Source of the DNA: Nitrosotalea sp.
Lineage (GTDB): Archaea > Thermoproteota > Nitrososphaeria > Nitrososphaerales > Nitrosopumilaceae
Reading direction: 5' to 3'
DNA: 43,121 nt
Assembly (NCBI GenBank): GCA_023252335.1
Contig: JAJPEA010000002.1
Location: forward strand, 1-43,121
Positions 1-9,432 of the stretch are shown one piece after another. The notes below the pieces were generated by a model. It searched no databases, was not told the origin of the DNA, and saw only the letters and a program-made list of their open reading frames with translations. Both the position numbers and the translations under genes were made by a program. Position 1 is the first letter of the stretch, and the number at the start of each line of letters is the position of its first letter.

Positions 1-2
1 GC

Positions 3-50
3 AAAAAAAAAGGCGACAAGAAATCTAATGACAAGCCAAAGAAAGAATAA
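3..50 (+). CDS. 3' end of a truncated CDS with a Lys/Glu/Pro-rich C-terminal tail (...KKKGDKKSNDKPKKE*)
   Basis: Reading frame 3 is open from the window edge to TAA at 48-50. The same frame continues after the stop with the same composition to TAG at 216-218. Confidence 0.5.
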   Translation, partial: KKKGDKKSNDKPKKE

Positions 51-218
51 AAGAAAGTAGAGGAAAAGAAGACTGAAGAAAAACCAAAACTAGATGAAAA
101 GAAATCTGAGGAGAAACCAAAGAAAGAAGAAAAGAAACCAGAAGAGAAACCAAAAAAGGCTGAAGAAAAACCAAAACAGGAAGAAAAGAAACCAGAAAAA
201 AAGCCAAAGAAAGAGTAG
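51..218 (+). repeat. In-frame K/E/P-rich degenerate repeat continuing after the TAA (KKVEEKKTEEKPKLDEKKSEEKPKKEEKKPEEKPKKAEEKPKQEEKKPEKKPKKE*)
   Basis: Hand translation of frame 3. Repeated EEKPK/EEKKPE units. No ATG/GTG/TTG start in this frame. Confidence 0.7.
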
Positions 219-270
219 GCTCTAAATTTTAATTTACTATATTTGTATTAGATTATTTTTTGTCTGAATT

Positions 271-1224
271 TTATTCTATTTGATCTAAATTAAGATCAAT
301 TCTCACACTTGCATCAGGTTCGTCCCAATCAAGTACATTGTCTTTTGGTATGAACCCAAGTGGGTCATACTTGTCAAAGCGTGTCTCCCCTTCAATTGAA
401 GTAAGCAGGACAACTTTGGAGTTTTCTCCTGCTGTGACTGACATGCTTACTCTAGTACTGTCATCTCCAAAAATTCCGCTTATTGTATTTACCATTGAAT
501 TCAAAACTCCTACTGGGACTTTGTTTCCGCCTACTACATACATTAGTGCACTTTTGATGTTATTTGGAGATGCGTCTTCGTATAGCATCTTGATAGAGTC
601 TCTAAGTGAGGTCTCTACGTCTGAAATATCCTTGCTAGTTGAAAGTATGCTTGTTTCAAGTGGTAATGATGAATTCTTTAGGGTGGATATTACGTGTAGC
701 AAGGCAGAATTTGTGATTTTATTGCATGCGTCTGGGGTAAGATCTGGGTTGCTCTCAAGTAATGCATCGTTGTCTATTATTACTGTACAATCTGAATTTG
801 TCTTTAGTCTCTTCAAAGAAACTCCTGAAAAGAATATCCTGTCTTTTTCAAACTTGAATGGCATGATTCCAAATGAGAGTGTACTCTTTCCTGCTTCTTT
901 GCTAATCTGAGATACTACAGGTGCAAGTGCAGCGCCTGATTTTCCTGCTAGGTTGGCAATGACCATTATTGTTGAATATCTACTAATTTTTTCTTCAATA
1001 GAACCTCTTGCACCAAATGATACGCCTCTTATGAGGTATGCAGACGGATTCAAAATAGGACTGGTATTAATCAAAATCTTTGAGGCGTCATGATTGAGAT
1101 CTCTTGCATCGTGGCTTATCAAAAGGCAATCATAGCCTAGTTTCTCCTTGATGTTGACAGCAAGCTTGCATCCTGCGCCACCTAGGCCTATGATTAAAAC
1201 TGGATCTTTCATCTGAAACTCCAT
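271..1224 (-). CDS. Divergent FtsZ-like (tubulin superfamily) protein
   Basis: N-terminal GLGGAGCKLAVNI resembles FtsZ GVGGGGGNAVN. LAGKSGAALAPVVSQISKEAGKSTLSFGIMPFKFE aligns with FtsZ GGGTGTGAAPVVAEIAK..TVGVVTRPFxFE, but the G-box is degenerate. Confidence 0.8.
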   Translation of the reverse strand: MEFQMKDPVLIIGLGGAGCKLAVNIKEKLGYDCLLISHDARDLNHDASKILINTSPILNPSAYLIRGVSFGARGSIEEKISRYSTIMVIANLAGKSGAALAPVVSQISKEAGKSTLSFGIMPFKFEKDRIFFSGVSLKRLKTNSDCTVIIDNDALLESNPDLTPDACNKITNSALLHVISTLKNSSLPLETSILSTSKDISDVETSLRDSIKMLYEDASPNNIKSALMYVVGGNKVPVGVLNSMVNTISGIFGDDSTRVSMSVTAGENSKVVLLTSIEGETRFDKYDPLGFIPKDNVLDWDEPDASVRIDLNLDQIE

Positions 1225-1297
1225 GACTCCCTTTTGCTTACAAAATTGATTAAAAAACTTTGTTGCTAGTTTTGATCTAAGCTCGGATCTAAAATAT

Positions 1298-2566
1298 TTA
1301 GCTCACTATGGTGCCATACAGACCATTTGGTGCTGCACCATCTATCTTGACGATGGCCTTTTTTCCTAGTTTGACCTTGTCATCTGTAACTATCTGCTTG
1401 TATGCAAAATTTCTTCCCTTTGTTATTCCGTCTGATATCTCATCGAACAAGACCTCTCCCTTCCAACCTATCCACTCTTCATTTCTTTGCTGAGAGATCT
1501 TTTTTGTCATATCAAAGACTAGCTTACTTCTGCGCTTGACCTCTGTAACATCAATCTGATCCATTTGGGCAGCCTTGGTGCCAGATCTTGGGCTATACCT
1601 TGAGAGGTTTACAATATCTGGCCTTGTCTCATCTATCAAGTCAATTGTTTTAGCAAAGTCTTCCTCTGTCTCTGTAGGAAAACCTACTATGATGTCAGTA
1701 GCAATGGTAAATCTATCAAATTTCTCTCTAAATGCAGAATTTACATCGTAGAATATCTTTGAGGTATGAAGCCTTTTCATATCTTTTAGGACTTTGTCGC
1801 TACCGCTTTGGACTGGAATGTGGAGAAACTTGAAGACTCGGTCGTTTGCAAAACTCTCCAAGAGATTGCTCTTGATGCGTGGAAGATACATGGGATTCAT
1901 CATTCCCACACGTATCATGAAATCATGTTCTATACTTGAGACACTTTGTACAAGTTCGGGTAGGTTTGAACCAATATCAAAACCATAACACCCATTATCA
2001 GTTGAGGTAAGCCACACCTCTACACAACCGTCTTTAATTTCATGTCGTACTTGTCTTACAATGTCTCCCACTCTATAGCTCTGCAAATCGCCTTTGGCTA
2101 TCTTTGTCTGACAAAATGTACACTCGCTCATACAACCGCTTGCTATCTCTATAATTCCAACTGCTGGATTGAGTCTAACCTTTGGAAGCCCCACCTTGCT
2201 GACATCGGTATCTGCAAGCTCTACCTTTCTTATTCCATTTAATGCAGAACTTATCACATCCAATGTCTTCCCAAGTGAATTTGGCCCAAGCAAACTTGCT
2301 TTTGGACTAAACTTTTCTACTGTTGACTGTTCTGCTTTGGGAAGGCAGCCTGCTACAACAAGTGGATTTGATTTTAGTTTTTTTATCCTATGTACCATCT
2401 TGTGTGCAGTAACATCTTTTACAGAACAAGTAACTATCACACTAAGATCAGAATCATTCTCATTTTCTGCAAGGCTATGTCCTCCATTTACAATTAGACC
2501 TGATATCATTTCTGAATCTGCAAAACTTGCAGAGCAACCATATGCCTCTACCCAGATCTTTGCCAT
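1298..2566 (-). CDS. MiaB-family tRNA methylthiotransferase, archaeal/e-MtaB (CDKAL1) type (ms2t6A37)
   Basis: Radical SAM motif GCMSECTFCQTKIAKG, N-terminal YGCSASFADSEMI, VAGCLP, C-terminal TRAM-like region. Confidence 0.93.
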   Translation of the reverse strand: MAKIWVEAYGCSASFADSEMISGLIVNGGHSLAENENDSDLSVIVTCSVKDVTAHKMVHRIKKLKSNPLVVAGCLPKAEQSTVEKFSPKASLLGPNSLGKTLDVISSALNGIRKVELADTDVSKVGLPKVRLNPAVGIIEIASGCMSECTFCQTKIAKGDLQSYRVGDIVRQVRHEIKDGCVEVWLTSTDNGCYGFDIGSNLPELVQSVSSIEHDFMIRVGMMNPMYLPRIKSNLLESFANDRVFKFLHIPVQSGSDKVLKDMKRLHTSKIFYDVNSAFREKFDRFTIATDIIVGFPTETEEDFAKTIDLIDETRPDIVNLSRYSPRSGTKAAQMDQIDVTEVKRRSKLVFDMTKKISQQRNEEWIGWKGEVLFDEISDGITKGRNFAYKQIVTDDKVKLGKKAIVKIDGAAPNGLYGTIVS

Positions 2567-2569
2567 TGT

Positions 2570-3970
2570 TTATCCAAGTAGTGCCTTTACTTCTTTTTCA
2601 GTCAACAATCCTTTTGCAATTACAAGTTGTCTGATTGTTTTTCCTGTCTTGAGAGATTCCTTGAATAAATCTGCCGAGACTTGGTATCCAATTTTTGGAG
2701 TAAGAAGTGTTACTATGACTGGACTATTTTCTATGTATTGGCTAAGCTTTGTCTTGTTTGCAGTCAAGCCGTCGATTAAGTTCCTTGAAAATATTGGAAC
2801 AAAATTTCTTAGCATATCCATGGAATCAAGAACTGATTTTAGCATTACAGGAAGCATGACATTGAGCTCAAATTGGCCTGCCTGTGCTGCAAGTGCCACA
2901 GTGGAATCCTTTCCAATTATGTCAAAACATACCATGTTCATACATTCAGCAAGTGATGGGTTTACCTTGCCTGGCATGATTGAAGATCCTGCATGAACTG
3001 CGGGAATGCCAATCTCTGATAGACCTGCAACAGGTCCTGATGCCATCAACCTGATGTCGTTTGATATTCTTCCAAGTTCTAATGCAAGATTTCTCAGAGT
3101 GGATGAAACTCTTGCAACTGCAAATCTACTTTCAAGTCCGAATTGCATGTCTTGTTCTGGTTTGAGTGAAAGTTTTGATATCTTGCCAAGCTCTGATATT
3201 ACAAGTGTTCTGTATCCCTTTGGAGTGTTTGCGCCAGAGCCTACTGCTGTTCCTCCTAGTGCAATGTGCTCAAGATCTTTTTTTGATTCAAAGATTGCAT
3301 CACGTGCCTTTGCAATTGCTGTAGCATATGCTGCAAATTCACTTCCAAGAGTTACTGGTAGTGCATCCATCAAGTGTGTCCTTCCAATTTTTTGATAACT
3401 TGAAAATTCTTTTGCCTTTTTAGTTAATGTCTTTACTAGTTCATCAATTGCGGGTATTACTTGGTTTACGTTAAATAAAATTGCAACATGCATTGCAGTT
3501 GGAAATGTATCATTACTTGACTGTGACATGTTCACATGGTCGTTTGGGTGTATGACTTCATAATTTCCTTTTTGCTTTCCAATTATCTCAAGTGCGATAT
3601 TTGCTATTACCTCATTTGTATTCATGTTAAATGCAGTTCCTGCACCAGAATTGATTGCCTCTACAACAAACTGATCAAGATGTTTTCCTGACAAGACTTG
3701 ATCACATGCCTTGATTATTGCATTCCCTCTTTTGGCATCAAGTGCCTTTACTTTCATATTTGCAACTGCTGCTGATCTTTTGATCATAACAAATGCCATG
3801 ATAAGATATGGATGGGATCTCTGTCCGCTTACATGATATTGTTTTATTGCTCTTGCTGTAAATGCGCCATAGTATGCTTCTGCTGGAATCTCTACTTTGC
3901 CCAAAGAATCAGAATCGGTTCTAAACTTCACGCCAAAACTAAAATTAATTTTCCTAATATGCATTCGCAT
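2570..3970 (-). CDS. fumC: Class II fumarase / aspartase family lyase (probably fumarate hydratase)
   Basis: Signature GSSIMPGKVNPSLAE, MSQSSNDTFPTAMH, GRTHLMDALPVTLG. True start is probably downstream of the first Met. Confidence 0.85.
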   Translation of the reverse strand: MRMHIRKINFSFGVKFRTDSDSLGKVEIPAEAYYGAFTARAIKQYHVSGQRSHPYLIMAFVMIKRSAAVANMKVKALDAKRGNAIIKACDQVLSGKHLDQFVVEAINSGAGTAFNMNTNEVIANIALEIIGKQKGNYEVIHPNDHVNMSQSSNDTFPTAMHVAILFNVNQVIPAIDELVKTLTKKAKEFSSYQKIGRTHLMDALPVTLGSEFAAYATAIAKARDAIFESKKDLEHIALGGTAVGSGANTPKGYRTLVISELGKISKLSLKPEQDMQFGLESRFAVARVSSTLRNLALELGRISNDIRLMASGPVAGLSEIGIPAVHAGSSIMPGKVNPSLAECMNMVCFDIIGKDSTVALAAQAGQFELNVMLPVMLKSVLDSMDMLRNFVPIFSRNLIDGLTANKTKLSQYIENSPVIVTLLTPKIGYQVSADLFKESLKTGKTIRQLVIAKGLLTEKEVKALLG

Positions 3971-4012
3971 TTTTAGAATTTGGGATGGTCTGAAATCACA
4001 AGATCCTGCGAA

Positions 4013-4024
4013 TTTCTTAAGAAA
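4013..4024. promoter_or_regulatory. Perfect 12-bp palindrome TTTCTTAAGAAA upstream of the nirK TATA box
   Basis: Direct reading; self-complementary; about 15 bp upstream of a TATA-like sequence. Confidence 0.4.
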
Positions 4025-4038
4025 ATACCCAATAAGTT

Positions 4039-4048
4039 AATATATTTA
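4039..4048 (+). promoter_or_regulatory. Putative archaeal TATA box for nirK
   Basis: AATATATTTA about 20-30 nt before the ATG at 4068. Confidence 0.5.
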
Positions 4049-4067
4049 GATTTGAACATCCGAAACG

Positions 4068-5405
4068 ATGAACAGACGATACAGTATGATGTCTATTGCC
4101 GCAGTAGTGGCAGTAGCAGGATTATTGTTCGCAAGCACATATTCACAGACTCAGATGACTGCATCAAGTCAGAGTGTTCCTAGTGCACCAGCACAGGCCT
4201 CGATTAAATCAGTCGATGATATGGGTGGTATCCAGTTACAAATGCCAAGTGCATTTGCACAGATACCAGCAGATCAAATTGATAATTTGACTGCACAAGG
4301 ACGTCATGTAGTAGATGTAAAGTTGGTAGCACAAAGCACTACTTTGCCTATTATGGGCGGCGGAAAATATTACGCATTGACCTTTAACGGCCAAGTCCCA
4401 GGACCAACTGTAAGAGTTACACAAGGCGATATCGTCAGAGTAACACTAACAGTACCATCGAATGAATCAACACCACACTCCTTAGATATGCACGCAGGAC
4501 AACTAAGTGCAACAAACTTTGGAGCTGTTAAGGTTGGTCAATCAAATACTTATGCATTCATAGCTGAGACTCCTGGTGCATTCAAGTACCACTGTGAAGG
4601 AGTTAATCTTGCATCAATGGACCAACACGTGTTGTCCGGCATGTACGGAGTAACAATCGTTGATCCATTGAATGGTTATAATCCATTGATAGTAGACAAG
4701 ACAGCTACCCAAGGTGGTAAAGTCATAGTCGTACATCATAGATATGAAGCTGCAGCAAAAGAATTTGTCTTACAGTACAATCAATTGTACTTGAACGCAG
4801 ATGGCAGCTATGACCAGACCGCAATGTTCCTTCATAACACAACACAAACTGTTGTAAACGGAATGGCATTTGGCTACACTCCAAACTCAGATATCAACAA
4901 GCTGGTAAAGGGTGATCCAACAAAGAATGTCTTCCCAGTGCAACCTTGGAATGATCCATCACTAAAACAATATCAAGGACATCCATTATTTGTCGACCTT
5001 GGCACACACTACAGAATGTTTGTAGTCAATCAAGGAAACATGCCAGTATTCTTCCACATTGTGGGAGGACAACTTGCTCGTGTTACACAAGGAAACCATG
5101 TTGAAGCTCAAGGAACTCAGACTTGGTTGATCGGTGGCTCACAGGATGCAATCATTGATGTTGTATTTGACAGTCCAGGTGCATATGTTGCAGTCAATCA
5201 CGACTATGCAGCAATCTTTACAGGTGCGGCCACAGTATTTGTCGCAGGTGACCCATTCAAATTGGGATACGGCCCAGGCGATATGCCAAACCCATCTGAC
5301 GCAGTACCACCAGTAGGTGTAGACTCTATTCCACAAAAGGAAGTAGTTCACTGTCTATGTACTGACGCACAAGCAGCTGCAATTGCGCAATCAATCAGCG
5401 GGTAA
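4068..5405 (+). CDS. nirK: Copper-containing nitrite reductase / multicopper oxidase (AOA NirK type), exported
   Basis: Signal-like N-terminus; cupredoxin motifs TPHSLDMHAG, YHCEGVNLASMDQHVLSGMYG and FFHIVGGQ correspond to type 1 and type 2 Cu ligands of NirK. Confidence 0.88.
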   Translation: MNRRYSMMSIAAVVAVAGLLFASTYSQTQMTASSQSVPSAPAQASIKSVDDMGGIQLQMPSAFAQIPADQIDNLTAQGRHVVDVKLVAQSTTLPIMGGGKYYALTFNGQVPGPTVRVTQGDIVRVTLTVPSNESTPHSLDMHAGQLSATNFGAVKVGQSNTYAFIAETPGAFKYHCEGVNLASMDQHVLSGMYGVTIVDPLNGYNPLIVDKTATQGGKVIVVHHRYEAAAKEFVLQYNQLYLNADGSYDQTAMFLHNTTQTVVNGMAFGYTPNSDINKLVKGDPTKNVFPVQPWNDPSLKQYQGHPLFVDLGTHYRMFVVNQGNMPVFFHIVGGQLARVTQGNHVEAQGTQTWLIGGSQDAIIDVVFDSPGAYVAVNHDYAAIFTGAATVFVAGDPFKLGYGPGDMPNPSDAVPPVGVDSIPQKEVVHCLCTDAQAAAIAQSISG

Positions 5406-5554
5406 AACCCCCAAATCTTTCTCTTTTTGTTTTTAATTTTATTGCCCTTGTTATTTTATATTCATCATGTTTCTAGATCATTTTTTGATATAATCTGATG
5501 ATGAAAAAAATTATCTTGGCAATGATTATATTCTGTTACTGATGGCCCTCTTTC

Positions 5555-6487
5555 ATGTCGATGAATCAATCTGTCTTGATCTGTGATCAAGTGGCACCAA
5601 TTCTAAATGACATACTACAAAAAAATGGGTTAAAAATAACATATGAACCAGAGATTACACCAGACCAAATCAAAGAAAAAATTTCTAATTTTGATATAGT
5701 TATAGTAAGAAGCAGAACAAAGATCACAAAAGAAATGATTGACCGTGCTACTCAATGCAAAATAATTGCACGTGTGGGAGTAGGTCTTGATAATATTGAT
5801 ACTGATGCAGCCAAGGCAAAGGGAATACGGGTCATCAATGCCGTAGAAGGTGCAATGAATGCAGTTGCAGAACTTGTTTTAGGATTGATGCTTTCAATGG
5901 CAAGAGAAATACCTCGTGCAGACAGGGAGATACGAAATGGCAAGTGGCTCAAAAAAGAACTCATGGGAAGTGAGCTTTCTGGAAAATATCTTGGCATAGT
6001 TGGTTTAGGAAACATTGGAAAAAGACTTGCAAAACTTGCAAGGGGTTTGAACATGAATATTATTGGATTTGACGTGATGCCAATTGCAGATGATTTTGCA
6101 CGTGATGTTGGGTTGATAAAAGCAGACATTGACACTCTACTTTCTAGTGCTGATTATGTCTCATTCCATGTACCACTAACTGAGAATACTCATCACTTGG
6201 TAAATGCCAAAAGAATAGCTACCATGAAAAAGACGGCATACATCATAAACACATCAAGGGGCGAAATAATTGATGAAGATGCATTGTATGATGCACTCAA
6301 GGAAGGGAGGATTGCAGGTGCTGCACTTGATGTCTTTGAAAAAGAACCAGCAGTTGGAAATAAACTGACCTTGCTTCCAAATATTGTATGTACGCCACAC
6401 ATTGGTGCTCAAACAAAAGAAGCACAGACACTTGCTGCAAATGTCATAGGAGAAAAAATAATCATGATTCTTCGTGGCGTTATCTGA
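5555..6487 (+). CDS. serA: D-2-hydroxyacid dehydrogenase, probably D-3-phosphoglycerate dehydrogenase (short form, no ACT domain)
   Basis: GLGNIGKRLAKLARG Rossmann motif, INTSRGEIIDEDAL, LDVFEKEPA, TPHIGAQT. Confidence 0.88.
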   Translation: MSMNQSVLICDQVAPILNDILQKNGLKITYEPEITPDQIKEKISNFDIVIVRSRTKITKEMIDRATQCKIIARVGVGLDNIDTDAAKAKGIRVINAVEGAMNAVAELVLGLMLSMAREIPRADREIRNGKWLKKELMGSELSGKYLGIVGLGNIGKRLAKLARGLNMNIIGFDVMPIADDFARDVGLIKADIDTLLSSADYVSFHVPLTENTHHLVNAKRIATMKKTAYIINTSRGEIIDEDALYDALKEGRIAGAALDVFEKEPAVGNKLTLLPNIVCTPHIGAQTKEAQTLAANVIGEKIIMILRGVI

Positions 6488-6508
6488 TTAAACCAAAAAT
6501 AACTAAAC

Positions 6509-7138
6509 CTAGACTTGGATTATTCCCTTTTCAAGCAGATATTCTATTGACATGCCAAACTCATTGTCTGAGATTGAATCATCTGACCACCACTTGATAC
6601 TAGTTTTGAACCATTGTGGAATGTACACTTGACTTGTGGAGTTGTTATAGTTTGGAACATTGAGTATGTTGTTGTTTATCAATTCTCGAATTATTCCTGC
6701 ATACACCTTATCGGTAGGAGATCCTTGCTCTAATGTTTTTACAAGTGATTTAAACTCTACAGGTATGGCAATTTTACCTGTATCTATTAGATCAAAAGAA
6801 ACGCTGGCAGTAGAGTTGGCATATTCTGCATCAATGCGATAGGTTCCAGGATTAAATGTTGTCTTGTAAAATGGAAATGGCGAAGTAATTGTCTTGTTTA
6901 GTTTGTCCATTGGCAAGGTAATCGGTGCGCTTGTCTTGTTTGAGCTATCTGTGATGTGTATGGTTATACTGTTGCTGACTAGTTCTGGGACTTGGAAGTT
7001 GATTGAAAGATAGTCTCCATATTCGTAAACATGTTTACTTGTCGATATCTCAAGGGATGGAGTTGCAAAACCATACTGTGTACCAAGTGCAAATACTCCA
7101 ATCATGGCAAGTATCAAAACATGTCTTGACCATTTCAT
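6509..7138 (-). CDS. Secreted protein with a C-terminal thaumarchaeal WW-type motif (IPQWFKTSIKWWSDDSISDNEFGMSIEYLLEKGII)
   Basis: N-terminal signal peptide; C-terminal IPxWxKxxxxWWxxxxIxDxxFxxxIxYLxxxGII motif recognised from many AOA exported proteins. Confidence 0.7.
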   Translation of the reverse strand: MKWSRHVLILAMIGVFALGTQYGFATPSLEISTSKHVYEYGDYLSINFQVPELVSNSITIHITDSSNKTSAPITLPMDKLNKTITSPFPFYKTTFNPGTYRIDAEYANSTASVSFDLIDTGKIAIPVEFKSLVKTLEQGSPTDKVYAGIIRELINNNILNVPNYNNSTSQVYIPQWFKTSIKWWSDDSISDNEFGMSIEYLLEKGIIQV

Positions 7139-7246
7139 AAAAACTAGGAAAAATTAATTTCATAAATAGGCTTCCTTGATATTTGATTTATTTTGCAAGC
7201 AAAATCCTGCCTAATTTTCTAACAGAATATAAAGGGTAAATCTGTA

Positions 7247-7714
7247 GTGCCGAGTATGCCTAGTCAACAGGACCAAATCTGGATCAAGATGTGGAAAGAA
7301 AATTCTCCAGAGCTTAGGGCCAAGGCCATACAATGGAGAAAAGAAAATGCTCTAACACGTGTAGATAGACCAAGCAGGATCCAAAGGGCACGAAGACTAG
7401 GATACAAGGCAAAACAAGGAATTGTTGTAGTAAGAATGCGTGTAGGTAAGGGTAACATGCGCAAGAAAAGACCAGTTGCAGGAAGAAGACCAAAACATTT
7501 GGGTGTACTTCGAATCAAGCCTGCTCTTAGCATGCAAAGAGTTGCAGAACGTAGAGTGTTGGAGAGATTTCCAAACATGGATCTTCTTGGCTCATATTAT
7601 GTTCATCAAGATGGTTTGTATCTCTGGTATGAAGTAATACTTGCAGATGTTTCACATCCAAGAATAATAAAAGACAAAGAAATTCGCGGCAAACTAACCA
7701 GTCTGAAAAATTGA
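7247..7714 (+). CDS. rpl15e: 50S ribosomal protein L15e
   Basis: RPSRIQRARRLGYKAKQGIVVVRMRVGKG...RPVAGRRPKHLGV is characteristic. Start may be the second Met. Confidence 0.95.
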   Translation: MPSMPSQQDQIWIKMWKENSPELRAKAIQWRKENALTRVDRPSRIQRARRLGYKAKQGIVVVRMRVGKGNMRKKRPVAGRRPKHLGVLRIKPALSMQRVAERRVLERFPNMDLLGSYYVHQDGLYLWYEVILADVSHPRIIKDKEIRGKLTSLKN

Positions 7715-8208
7715 AATCGCAAATTTTCTTGTCCTGTATAATTTTACTAGGTATGCTGACAGTTCCAGCTTTTGCACAAATCTCAGCCCCTAAAGGCCTT
7801 GACCATCCGGGCATAAAATGGGATTGGCCAATAAAGGCGGAAAATTACACATTTGATGTTACTACGGTATCAAACTATGACCTCAAGAATGTGACATTTA
7901 ACAAAATGAACAAGGAACTTGTATTTCTTGGTAACAGTTCATTTCATGGAAGCATTGCTGAAATTACAATCCCAACCAATCTGATAGGTGGAAATCTTAC
8001 AGTAACACAAGATGGAAAACCGCTTTCTGCCATCATAATCCCTGGAACTGACAGTTCTACGATAATGTTGAAATTCAATCAGACTGGTATAACCAACACA
8101 AGTGTAATTGGAACTACGTACCTTCCAGAATTTTCAAATGTTGCTTTGCTTGTAATGATATTGTCAATTACAATGGTTTTGTTAATGCCAAGGCTTGGAA
8201 AATTCTAA
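7711..8208 (+). CDS. Exported PEFG-CTERM-like protein (PEFS variant)
   Basis: TTG start overlapping the L15e stop; signal peptide; C-terminal YLPEFSNVALLVMILSITMVLLMPRLGKF (PEF + TM + basic tail). Confidence 0.65.
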   Translation: MKSQIFLSCIILLGMLTVPAFAQISAPKGLDHPGIKWDWPIKAENYTFDVTTVSNYDLKNVTFNKMNKELVFLGNSSFHGSIAEITIPTNLIGGNLTVTQDGKPLSAIIIPGTDSSTIMLKFNQTGITNTSVIGTTYLPEFSNVALLVMILSITMVLLMPRLGKF

Positions 8209-8894
8209 AATCCATTGTTATAATCTTCCCACATGTTTGCTCTTGCTGTAAGCTTGTTCATCTGATAAAATATTCCTCCCACAATTCCTGCTTGGTAAAA
8301 CGCGTATAGGTAAACTTGAGAGTGCGTTGGGTCTGAATGGGTAAATGTGAGCGCAAGCATGGAAAAAAAGATGTATGTTCCAACAAATGTGAATATTTTG
8401 CTAAATATTCCATCCATTCCAACTATTCTTTTTGTTGCTGCTGCCATTATCGTTATGCTTGATATTATCAAAAATGTCAATCCCCCGTTTTCCTGAATGA
8501 ACTCTGTTGCCCATGGAATCAGTCCATCTGTAAAAATTGACTTGTGTGATGGCTGTGCGCCTCCATGCAGTGCAAAAGAGACTGAAGTAAAAATTGCTCC
8601 CATCATGAACAAAAACAAGAATCCCTTGAAGAAAGCACGTTTTAGTGGACTATGAGATTCTGAAGGTTGCATTACCCTGTCGGTCATTTTTAGACCATAT
8701 AGAAAACCAATCCCAAAGGATGGTGCAAACATCAAATCAATAACCAAAGGACTCTGTCTTATCATCTTGTCAATATCTGGTCCAAATATGAGATATGAGA
8801 CTAGTGCGAACACCGCCGCCGCTACAAATACTGCGATATCTATTGAACTTCTATTCTTTTTAAGATCTAATAGATCTGTTCCCCATTCATCCAA
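8205..8894 (-). CDS. Multi-spanning membrane protein of unknown function
   Basis: Several hydrophobic segments; stop overlaps the convergent upstream gene. Confidence 0.7.
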   Translation of the reverse strand: MDEWGTDLLDLKKNRSSIDIAVFVAAAVFALVSYLIFGPDIDKMIRQSPLVIDLMFAPSFGIGFLYGLKMTDRVMQPSESHSPLKRAFFKGFLFLFMMGAIFTSVSFALHGGAQPSHKSIFTDGLIPWATEFIQENGGLTFLIISSITIMAAATKRIVGMDGIFSKIFTFVGTYIFFSMLALTFTHSDPTHSQVYLYAFYQAGIVGGIFYQMNKLTARANMWEDYNNGF

Positions 8895-8999
8895 TTTGAT
8901 ATTTCTATAAAATTATGAATTAAAGAAGGAAATCCAAAGGATTTTGCCTTTCTTATCAACTCATTTTGCCTTTTATTTGGGACTAGATTATCATGTATT

Positions 9000-9212
9000 G
9001 TGAGAGTAGGAATTACAATCCTGTCTATTGGTATTCTAGTTTGTGCATTTGGAATAATTTTCTATCTTCAAGGAAATTCCATAGTTGGCCCTACTTCATC
9101 GTTCATGTATTCAAATCCGAAATGGATTGTAAACGGTCAATGGATTGCCGTTAGTGGTGCGTTGATCTTTGCCGCAGGTCTTGGAATCAGCTTACGACGC
9201 CCAAGGTCATAG
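9000..9212 (+). CDS. Small two-TM membrane protein
   Basis: GTG start; two hydrophobic helices; convergent overlap with the next gene. Confidence 0.5.
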   Translation: MRVGITILSIGILVCAFGIIFYLQGNSIVGPTSSFMYSNPKWIVNGQWIAVSGALIFAAGLGISLRRPRS

Positions 9213-9432
9213 TGGATCTGACCTTGGCTAATTGACGAATCTTTTTTGTAATCAGATTGTCCATCTGAGATTCAGAATCGGTTTCAGCTTCTACCACAAT
9301 GTCGTAATCTCCGTATACGACTCTTGCATCCTTTACCTTGTCTATCTTTTTCAATTTTCCAACAATCTCGTTTTCGGCACCAAGCTCGCAACCGATCAAA
9401 ACGTATGCCTTTTCCATACCATACCAAATCAC
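9187..9432 (-). CDS. Stand-alone Lrp/AsnC ligand-binding (RAM) domain protein
   Basis: MEKAYVLIGCELGAENEIVGKLKKIDKVKDARVVYGDYDIVVEAE matches the RAM fold; no HTH. Confidence 0.85.
   Translation of the reverse strand: MIWYGMEKAYVLIGCELGAENEIVGKLKKIDKVKDARVVYGDYDIVVEAETDSESQMDNLITKKIRQLAKVRSTMTLGVVS

Noticed and set aside
25-207. Minus-strand 60-aa ORF rich in Leu/Phe/Val
   Set aside because: It is the antisense of the K/E/P-rich plus-strand repeat; composition is a by-product of low complexity.
338-910. Plus-strand 190-aa ORF
   Set aside because: Fully antisense to the FtsZ-like gene, with no recognisable family.
2169-2996. Plus-strand 275-aa ORF
   Set aside because: Antisense across the methylthiotransferase/fumarase junction, both of which are confidently coding.
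5500-5544. 14-codon ORF MMKKIILAMIIFCY upstream of serA as a leader peptide
   Set aside because: Too short and no attenuator-like structure; expected by chance in AT-rich DNA.
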